Assembly: GCA_009776995.1 (NCBI GenBank)
Contig: WRMR01000141.1
Coordinates: 1 to 10,219, forward strand
Length of the DNA stretch: 10,219 bases
Direction: 5' to 3'
From: Planctomycetaceae bacterium
GTDB lineage: Bacteria > Planctomycetota > Planctomycetia > Pirellulales > Thermoguttaceae
Shown here: positions 5,588 through 10,219 of the stretch, in pieces
Numbering within the stretch: the first letter of the stretch is position 1
Layout: each line of letters begins with the position of its first letter
The notes under the pieces: generated by a model
Told to the model about the DNA's origin: nothing
What the model saw: only the letters and a program-made list of their open reading frames with translations
Database searches by the model: none
Translations under genes and position numbers: made by a program

Positions 5588-6433
5588 ATGAAAAAAGAAC
5601 AAATCACCGATCTTTTTGAACGATTTGAAAACGCCCGATATTTTCTCGAAGGCGTCGAGTGCTGGAGTGCAAGGGAATTGCAATCCATCTTCAATTATTC
5701 CGACTGGAGAAACTTCACTAAAGTAGTAAACAAAGCTCGTGAGGCTTGTGAAAACTCGGGAATTCCAGTCCCGGATCATTTCGTTGACGTCAACAAAATG
5801 ATCGAATTGGCGAAAGGAGCGAAGCGTCAGGTAGACGATGTCGCCCTGACCAGATATGCCTGTTATCTCATTGCCCAAAACGGTGATCCGAACAAGAGTG
5901 AAGTTGCGTTTGCCCAAACCTATTTCGCGGTTCAGACTCGAAAACAGGAACTCATTGAAAAACGTCTCCTTGACGTGGCGCGGGTGACCGCGAGAGAAAA
6001 GCTGTCGAAATCGGAAAAAAAATTGTCGGGAATCATTTACGAACGGGGCGTTGACGACAAAGGATTTGCCGTGATCCGTTCCAAGGGCGACTCGGCATTG
6101 TTCGGCGGCTTTTCAACGGGGGACATGAAGTCGAAACTCGGCGTCCCCGCCAACCGTCCTTTGGCTGATTTTCTTCCGACGCTCACAATCAAAGCGAAAG
6201 ATTTTGCAACGGAATTGACGAGTCATAATGTGATCGAAAAGGATTTGCACGGCGAAACGTCGATCACCCGGGAACATGTGGAAAACAACCAGGCTGTGCG
6301 GCAGATGCTCAAAGATCGCGGAGTCCGGCCGGAACACTTGCCGCCGTCCGAGGATGTGAAAAAAGTGAAGCGACGCCTCGAATCGGAAGAGAAGAAGATT
6401 GTTGATAAAACGAAAAAGAAACCGATCAAGTAG
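5588..6433 (+). CDS. dinD: DNA damage-inducible protein D (DinD) homologue
   Basis: The protein aligns along its length with E. coli DinD (274 residues; 281 here). Diagnostic blocks are WSARELQ with the following Y-S-D-W-R-N-F (residues 26-43), KAREACENSG, the DHF segment, D-D-V-A-L-T-R-Y-A-C-Y-L-I-A-Q-N-G-D-P (about 83-101), and Q-T-Y-F-A-V-Q-T-R-K-Q-E-L (about 110-122). The N-terminal half is a Bro-N-like domain, as in phage and baculovirus BRO proteins. The C-terminal half is helical and basic, ending in a Lys-rich tail. In E. coli, dinD is an SOS gene and the protein has been reported to act on RecA filaments; whether that holds here is inference. I find no LexA-type operator of the E. 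coli pattern upstream. It probably shares a transcript with the preceding repeat protein. The SD is weak. The BRO-like domain hints at phage-linked transfer. Confidence 0.9.
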   Translation: MKKEQITDLFERFENARYFLEGVECWSARELQSIFNYSDWRNFTKVVNKAREACENSGIPVPDHFVDVNKMIELAKGAKRQVDDVALTRYACYLIAQNGDPNKSEVAFAQTYFAVQTRKQELIEKRLLDVARVTAREKLSKSEKKLSGIIYERGVDDKGFAVIRSKGDSALFGGFSTGDMKSKLGVPANRPLADFLPTLTIKAKDFATELTSHNVIEKDLHGETSITREHVENNQAVRQMLKDRGVRPEHLPPSEDVKKVKRRLESEEKKIVDKTKKKPIK

Positions 6434-6511
6434 CCATGTCAATCCGGGGACAATGTGTGTCATTGGCTCTTTGAAAGAGAACGAATATCAAAGAACAGAA
6501 ACAAGATTACC

Positions 6512-6664
6512 ATGCCGAATTACAACCTCCTTGCGATTGCAGCGTTCATGATAACCTGTGCGATTTGGTTTGCGCGGCGGTTGTGGTTTGCACTCGTGGC
6601 CATGCAGGACGATGAGGACTTGCCGCAACGGTCGCGCACGTTTTTCAGCCGGCAGTTCCGGTGG
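6512..6664 (+). other. Possible remnant of a short membrane protein, fused out of frame to the Rpn fragment
   Basis: From the ATG at 6512 the frame reads MPNYNLLAIAAFMITCAIWF, then ARRLWFALVAMQDDEDLPQR. This gives one hydrophobic segment of about 25-30 residues and a charged tail. The frame stays open to 6865, but beyond about 6660 it overlaps the Rpn-like sequence in another frame and loses any protein-like character. There is no SD. It may be the 5' end of a gene truncated when the nuclease fragment arrived, or a chance ORF. Confidence 0.25.
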
Positions 6665-7408
6665 CACCACACGCGGCCTTTGTCGAGCGAATCATGTTCG
6701 GCTGGGTGGATACGTTTTCGGCGCAGCTTCATGCCGGAAATGAGTATCGGAAGCTCAAGTCGGTGTATTGCATCGTCATCACCGAGTTCAGGATATTCGG
6801 GAAAGTCGATGGCGTACATTTGGTGTTCGAGTTGCGGGAGCGCAATCACCCGGAATTCGTGTTGAGTAATCACTTGCAAATGCACTTTTTGCGGCTTTAT
6901 GAATTACTGCAAGGCCGCTTGGATGTACTGAAAGGTGTATCGCCGGAACTTCGGCACTGGCTGAATTTTCTGGCATTTGGCGGTTTGAAAGGAGAAGAAG
7001 AGATGTCACAGATTGTGGAAAACGACCCTCTGGTCATGGAGGCGGTTGCCGAGTTGCAGAGGTTTTCTTCCGATCCCCAGATGCGCGAACTGGAACGATG
7101 GCGGAAACTCTGGAAGCTGGAATACTATTCCGGTCTGGAAGCCGCGAAAGAGGAAGGGGAAGCCATTGGCGAGGCCAGAGGAATGGAAAAAGGGATGGAA
7201 ATAAGGCATTGAAACCTTGTTGCGAATATTGACCAAACGTCTTGGCGAAGTACCGCCCATCTTCAGTGACAAGTTACACACCATCCAAGACCTTGACGCA
7301 CTTGGCCAATTGACAAATGTTGCACTGGACTGCCAGTCGCTGGATGAGTTCGATCAGACTTTGAATAAACAATCAATTATTCATGATTTTTCAAGGTTGC
7401 AAAAATAG
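6616..7408 (+). pseudogene. Rpn/PD-(D/E)XK-family nuclease (transposase-like) remnant: N-terminus missing, one frameshift
   Basis: Rpn-family proteins are PD-(D/E)XK nucleases thought to promote recombination. Only the middle and C-terminal parts survive. F-V-E-R-I-M-F-G, then A-Q-L-H-A-G-N-E-Y-R-K-L-K-S-V-Y-C-I-V-I-T-E-F, matches the family block around Q-R-I-x-F-G, Q-L-x-x-G-x-x-Y and L-K-x-V-Y. It is followed by the variable LHWLNFLAF-type region and a Glu/Gly-rich EAxGEARGMEKG hinge. The N-terminal N-D-x-x-F-K-x-x-F motif and the D...E-x-Q catalytic residues are absent, and a TGA at 6613-6615 closes the frame upstream. The frame also ends at TGA 7210-7212, but the C-terminal domain continues one frame over (7205-7408, LLRILTKRLGEVPP and SLDEF). 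Removing the T at 7202 restores GMEKGIETLLRIL exactly. The longest uninterrupted frame runs from a GTG at 6661 to 7212. It is probably non-functional. Confidence 0.75.
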
Positions 7409-7423
7409 CCGTAATCAATTACA

Positions 7424-8749
7424 TTGCATAATGATGTATCAGTCTTTTCCCGGTTTTCGTTTCGATTCGGCGTTTTCGCCATCTTTCAAATCATTTGGAC
7501 AGCTACACTTATCCGGAAATCCAATGCAATAACATTAATGGACCAACTTTTTGCCCAAGCCCGATTTCCGGCACCGGAGTTTGAAAACTATACGCTGCCG
7601 GAAATGAATCTGGAAACCACGATCAGCGATCTCACTTACCTTCGCGTGGCGGTGCTGGTGATTTTTTTGCTGATTTCCGGGGTTGGTTTTTATCGACTTC
7701 GCTCGCGCAAACTCATGTTGGCACTTGCCGCCACAGGTTTGGTCGTGTTTGGCTATGGGTTGACAGCCTGTCCCTGCCCAGTGGGGATGTTTCAGAATAT
7801 CACCGAAAGTGCCCTTCTGGGAAAACCAATCACACTTGGCATTTTGCTCCTGTTTGCGATTCCGCTTGCGACGGCTCTGTTTTTTGGACGGCTGTTTTGT
7901 GCCTGTGCGTGTCCACTTGGGGCGGTGCAGGAATTGCTGCAATGGAAAACGCTGCAAGTGCCGAGGCCACTCGACCGCGTGCTGCGAATGCTCCCGGTTT
8001 TGCTGTTCCTCCTGTTTACGGTCATGGCGGCCAACGGCATGGGGATGATGGCCTGTTATTATGACCCGTATTTGCCGTTGTTTTTGCTGAATTTCACGTT
8101 GCCGTTTGCCTTGCTCACCTTCGCGTTTTTGTTGCTGGGTTTGATTGTGTCGCGTCCGTTTTGCCGCTATGTTTGCCCTTATGGTGTGCTACTTCGGTTT
8201 TTCGCGATGTTTGCGGCCAAACAACCGCAGATCACCGTCAATCACTGCGTCAACTGTAAGCTCTGCGAGCAAGGATGTCCGAACGGAGCGATCATTCCGC
8301 CGGAAACAATGCTTCCGCCGGACGTTCAAAAACATGGAGCGCGGCGGCTTTCGACGCTGGTGGCCTTGACGCCGTTGGCTTTGCTGCTCGGCGGAATACT
8401 CGGCTACGTTGCCGCGCCGGTTGTCAGTGCGCATCACCCGGACGTTCAATTGCTCCGCATGTTGTACGCCGGGGTGCAAACTCTCGAAGTCGAAGCGTTC
8501 GAGTCGTCGGGAACCTCCCTTGCAACTTTGGAGAATCGCGTGGTTCATGCGCAAAACAATATCCTGCTCGGCATGAGTGTGTGCGGAGTCCTTTTGGCCG
8601 GTTGCGTCATGGCCGAACTGATTGCCGAGTCGCGGCGACGCAAGGAAGAAGAAAAATACAGTATCGACGGGGCGTTGTGTTTCTGTTGCGGACGCTGCTA
8701 CCAGTCCTGTCCGCTGGAAAAACGGGATTTTCGCCGTGAAAAAGGGTAA
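7424..8749 (+). CDS. NapH/NosR-like polytopic membrane [4Fe-4S] polyferredoxin
   Basis: This membrane protein probably passes electrons across or along the inner membrane through iron-sulfur clusters. After an N-terminal hydrophobic stretch (residues 11-30) comes a periplasm-like segment, RFPAPEFENYTLPE. Membrane helices lie at roughly 73-90, 98-115, 136-155, 187-205, 213-240, 311-335 and 390-410. Cysteine motifs are C-P-C-P (116-119), C-x3-C-P twice (C159/C163 and C247/C251), a ferredoxin motif C-x2-C-x2-C-x3-C-P at 275-286, and a second one at the C-terminus (C419, C422, C425, C429-P430). The twin C-x3-C-P plus ferredoxin layout is that of NapH/NosR/YccM-type proteins. The TTG start has no SD; ATG 7538 (Met39) is the alternative but would remove the hydrophobic N-terminus. 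No nitrous-oxide or nitrate reductase genes are visible, so the partner is unknown. Cys-rich exported proteins follow downstream. Confidence 0.88.
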   Translation: MHNDVSVFSRFSFRFGVFAIFQIIWTATLIRKSNAITLMDQLFAQARFPAPEFENYTLPEMNLETTISDLTYLRVAVLVIFLLISGVGFYRLRSRKLMLALAATGLVVFGYGLTACPCPVGMFQNITESALLGKPITLGILLLFAIPLATALFFGRLFCACACPLGAVQELLQWKTLQVPRPLDRVLRMLPVLLFLLFTVMAANGMGMMACYYDPYLPLFLLNFTLPFALLTFAFLLLGLIVSRPFCRYVCPYGVLLRFFAMFAAKQPQITVNHCVNCKLCEQGCPNGAIIPPETMLPPDVQKHGARRLSTLVALTPLALLLGGILGYVAAPVVSAHHPDVQLLRMLYAGVQTLEVEAFESSGTSLATLENRVVHAQNNILLGMSVCGVLLAGCVMAELIAESRRRKEEEKYSIDGALCFCCGRCYQSCPLEKRDFRREKG

Positions 8750-8876
8750 GAAGTAAGAGGGAAAAATGGCACGGCTTCTATTGCTCTGTCAATGACAATC
8801 CGCCGCCGACAAAACCTTGCCGGACACTTTCTGAACGCCTAATCAATCAAATATCAAAAAAGTATTAAAAAATATC

Positions 8877-8905
8877 TTGATTCGGGTAATGCAAGACGAT
8901 ATAAT
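8877..8905 (+). promoter_or_regulatory. Near-consensus sigma-70 promoter for the cysteine-rich gene pair
   Basis: TTGATT (8877-8882) and a perfect TATAAT (8900-8905) are separated by the optimal 17 bp, within an AT-rich stretch. Transcription would begin near base 8912, about 33 nt before the next ATG. This is the best promoter match in the window and indicates that the Cys-rich genes are expressed independently of the polyferredoxin. The rest of the 8750-8944 spacer shows nothing recognisable. Confidence 0.72.
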
Positions 8906-8944
8906 TCTACAACAAGAAAAAATGTTCGTTTTGTTGGAAATGCA

Positions 8945-9391
8945 ATGATAACGGTTTCGTTTCGACATCTGGTTGCTTATTCGGTGATTTTTGCCGTGTT
9001 ATTCAGCACGGTGATTCCGTCGATCATCTGTTTGTGTGAGGGTTGTTATTGTGAACACAGTCTGGCGAACAGACCTTCTTTCTGTGAAAACAATTCCTCC
9101 GCTGAGGAACCTGAGTTGTGTTGCCACTGTCAAAAAGAGCAACCATGCAATGATAACCCAACAGAAAAACATTGTTGTTGTATCGATATTCAAAAAATCG
9201 TCGCCATCGAACCAAAATCATTTTCGCAGCCCAAAAAACTGAACATGAATCCCTTGCGGGATATGATTGTTGCTTCAATTCCCCCTTTTGGTGTGGTCAA
9301 AGATTTTGGTTTCATGTCTTTTGACGCACAGCGGTTTTTGCTACGCCCCCATGTTCCCTTGCATGTCATGCTGTGCGTGTTTCTGAATTGA
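8945..9391 (+). CDS. Exported or membrane-anchored cysteine-rich protein, 148 aa
   Basis: I do not recognise a named family. Residues about 8-28 form a hydrophobic signal or anchor helix running into C-L-C-E-G-C-Y-C (29-36). Thirteen cysteines are present: 29, 31, 34, 36, 47, 59, 60, 62, 68, 77, 78, 79 and 144, including C-C-H-C (59-62) and C-C-C (77-79), with His38, His61 and His76 interspersed. From residue 80 on, the protein has no cysteine except near the end (P-L-H-V-M-L-C-V-F-L-N). The cluster of Cys and His after an export signal suggests periplasmic binding of a soft metal such as copper, zinc or cadmium, or a disulfide-rich fold; that is inference. The gene follows a near-consensus promoter and precedes the metallothionein-like gene by 91 bp, so the two may be co-transcribed. 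Confidence 0.72.
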   Translation: MITVSFRHLVAYSVIFAVLFSTVIPSIICLCEGCYCEHSLANRPSFCENNSSAEEPELCCHCQKEQPCNDNPTEKHCCCIDIQKIVAIEPKSFSQPKKLNMNPLRDMIVASIPPFGVVKDFGFMSFDAQRFLLRPHVPLHVMLCVFLN

Positions 9392-9435
9392 TCAATTTCC
9401 TGTATTCTCAGTGTGATTTTGACGATAATGCCGAT

Positions 9436-9458
9436 CCGTCAAACGCGGTGTTTGGCGG
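9436..9458 (+). promoter_or_regulatory. Hairpin in the leader of the metallothionein-like gene
   Basis: A 9-bp stem (9436-9444, ccgtcaaac, with 9450-9458, one T-G wobble) closes a 5-nt loop. It ends 30 bp before the start codon. It might be a transcript-processing or stability structure, or half-sites for a dimeric regulator. No T-tail follows directly, so it is a poor intrinsic terminator. Confidence 0.4.
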
Positions 9459-9488
9459 GAAATATAACTTTAATGAAGGAAAATGATC

Positions 9489-9941
9489 ATGACAAAAAAC
9501 CATAAAATTTTATTGGGAGTGGCTGTTTTGGCACTCCTTTCGCTAACTGTTGCATTTGCTATCAATGGTGTCGGTACCAGTGACACCAACGGTGCGGCAC
9601 AATCAGGCGACTGCCCAAAAGCCAAATGCGCCATGAAGGAAAAAGGTCTTTGCAATGGCGACTTGGTAAATTGTCCCAAAAAGGCCAAGGCATGTGGCGA
9701 AAAAAATTGCGAAAAGAAGGAAACTGGTTTCTGTCCGTTGGATCAAGGTTGTACCAAAGCCGGTTGCGGCTGCTGTGACGGTTGCAAAGGCGGAACCTGT
9801 GATTGCGAAGATTGCAAATGCTGTGATTGCTGCAAGAAAGACGCCTGCTGTTGCAAAGACGCTTGCGATTGCTGTGACGGCTGCAAAGGCGGAACCTGTG
9901 ATTGCGAAGATTGCAAATGTTGTGATTGCTGCAAGAAATAG
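9489..9941 (+). CDS. Exported metallothionein-like cysteine-rich protein
   Basis: The protein begins MTKNHKILLGVAVLALLSLT and VAFAINGVG, a good signal peptide or anchor with a basic N-terminus. After an A/G/S/T linker, 33 of the 150 residues are cysteine, arranged as C-C, C-x-C and C-x2-C as in metallothioneins. The C-terminal part repeats one module, DGCKGGTCDCEDCKCCDCCK, twice. Such spacing is the standard sign of multinuclear thiolate metal clusters. Export is unusual, because classical metallothioneins are cytosolic. An ATG two codons upstream (9483) is possible, but GAAGGA at 9475-9480 is only 2 bases from it and 8 bases from 9489, so 9489 is preferred. It follows another exported Cys-rich gene. 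Metal-binding is a strong inference; which metal, and whether the role is detoxification, storage or redox buffering, is not shown. Confidence 0.78.
   Translation: MTKNHKILLGVAVLALLSLTVAFAINGVGTSDTNGAAQSGDCPKAKCAMKEKGLCNGDLVNCPKKAKACGEKNCEKKETGFCPLDQGCTKAGCGCCDGCKGGTCDCEDCKCCDCCKKDACCCKDACDCCDGCKGGTCDCEDCKCCDCCKK
9771..9938 (+). repeat. Internal duplication in the metallothionein-like gene (two 69-bp copies, 99-bp offset)
   Basis: Bases 9771-9839 and 9870-9938 are identical except for two positions (ggt/ggc and atgc/atgt), both silent. They encode the same 23 residues. The near identity, with only silent changes, indicates recent duplication or gene conversion with constraint on the protein. 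Confidence 0.92.
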
Positions 9942-9965
9942 CCGCAATGACAAATTGTTCATTCC

Positions 9966-10024
9966 ATCAGAGCCGCGACGGTAACGGAGCGGTCATTCCG
10001 CTCGGCCACTTTCGCGGCTCCGAT
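9966..10024. repeat. Palindromic intergenic repeat (type B), copy 2
   Basis: The outer stem pairs 9966-9978 with 10012-10024 (13 positions, one mismatch). An inner hairpin pairs 9987-9992 with 9998-10003 around a 5-nt loop. Arms (agagccgcga) and loop words (cattcc, ctcggcc, cttt/cttcg) match the copy at 2082-2147. It lies 24 bp after the metallothionein-like stop codon. Confidence 0.7.
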
Positions 10025-10077
10025 TGAGATGTTCCCGATAATTAATTGCGTGACTCCTTGAAATGTCTCTTTCACTC

Positions 10078-10190
10078 AAACAGTAGCCGGAAACGGAGCG
10101 AAGTAACCGGATCGGAGGCGGAAATCGCCCTCTCCTCCGGTCACTCCGTTCGGTCACTTCGTGACCTCTCTGCGTTCCCGGCTGCTGTTT
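10078..10190. repeat. Large branched palindromic intergenic repeat (type A), with a following T-run
   Basis: An 18-position outer stem (10078-10095 with 10173-10190, one mismatch, one wobble) encloses at least one perfect sub-hairpin, ggtcac-ttc-gtgacc (10152-10166), and a second self-complementary arm around 10107-10140 (accgga...ggcggaaatcgcc...tccggt). Six T at 10188-10193 follow the + strand stem, so it could end transcription. Outer arms resemble those at 389-460. The gene-free 9942-10219 stretch consists of this repeat, the type B copy before it and short unremarkable flanks. Confidence 0.68.
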
Positions 10191-10219
10191 TTTGTGCAAT
10201 ATCCCGGTACAAGACACTT

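Noticed and set aside
5400..5590. LexA/SOS operator before dinD
   Set aside because: I found no CTGT-N8-ACAG-like palindrome near the start. The lineage may use another LexA motif, so absence is not informative.
5183..5917. Long open frame on the minus strand (244 codons) opposite the pentapeptide-repeat gene and dinD
   Set aside because: It is antisense to two well-supported genes. Its openness results from the repetitive GC-biased codons of the A-x-G-x-x repeat, and its translation has no family character.
7424..8749. Calling the polyferredoxin nosR or napH
   Set aside because: The cysteine layout fits this superfamily, but no nos or nap genes are adjacent and the N-terminal FMN-binding domain of NosR is absent.
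9603..9962. Minus-strand Ala/Phe-rich frame opposite the metallothionein-like gene
   Set aside because: Its repetitive A/F/I composition is the complement of the Cys/Lys-rich repeat; the + strand has the SD, signal peptide and metallothionein pattern.
9993..10217. Minus-strand 74-codon frame at the right end
   Set aside because: It lies wholly within palindromic repeats and its translation is Arg/Ser-rich without protein-like features.

Overview
The window looks like a chromosomal stretch of a bacterium with moderate G+C. I would place it in or near the Planctomycetota, but only by inference. The hints are the polyferredoxin with its FPAPEF periplasmic N-terminus, an Rpn-type nuclease fragment, a helicase with a very long low-complexity N-terminus, intergenic palindromes of recurring types, and many starts without a clear Shine-Dalgarno (SD) sequence. 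All credible genes lie on the + strand. No rRNA, tRNA, CRISPR array or complete insertion sequence is visible.

Layout. (1) 1-345 is the C-terminal PDZ part of an HtrA/Deg-type serine protease cut by the window edge. (2) 346-645 is a gene-free spacer with a palindromic repeat and an extended -10 promoter. (3) 646-1137 is rpiB, closed by a clear intrinsic terminator. (4) 1281-2075 holds a 38-codon membrane microprotein and then lemA. (5) 2328-4805 is a DEAD-box RNA helicase whose roughly 420-residue N-terminal extension is built partly from 7-bp tandem repeats. (6) 4810-4941 is a small repetitive element with inverted ends. (7) 4967-6433 holds a protein of nineteen A-x-G-x-x pentapeptides followed 30 bp later by a dinD homologue. 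(8) 6512-7408 is decayed DNA: an Rpn-family nuclease missing its catalytic N-terminus and carrying a one-base frameshift. (9) 7424-8749 is a NapH/NosR-like membrane polyferredoxin. (10) 8945-9941 holds two small exported cysteine-rich proteins, the first behind a near-consensus sigma-70 promoter and the second an exported metallothionein-like protein with an internal duplication. (11) 9942-10219 is gene-free and made of two large palindromic repeats.

How the parts may work together. The first half is housekeeping: envelope proteolysis, pentose phosphate metabolism, LemA and RNA remodelling. The right end is a cysteine-dense neighbourhood (membrane [4Fe-4S] protein, 13-Cys exported protein, 33-Cys exported protein) that suggests metal binding or thiol/redox work in the periplasm; this is inference from composition and proximity. 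The least explained items are the A-x-G-x-x solenoid-like protein next to dinD, the exported metallothionein-like protein, and the frame-cycling 7-bp repeats inside the helicase gene.
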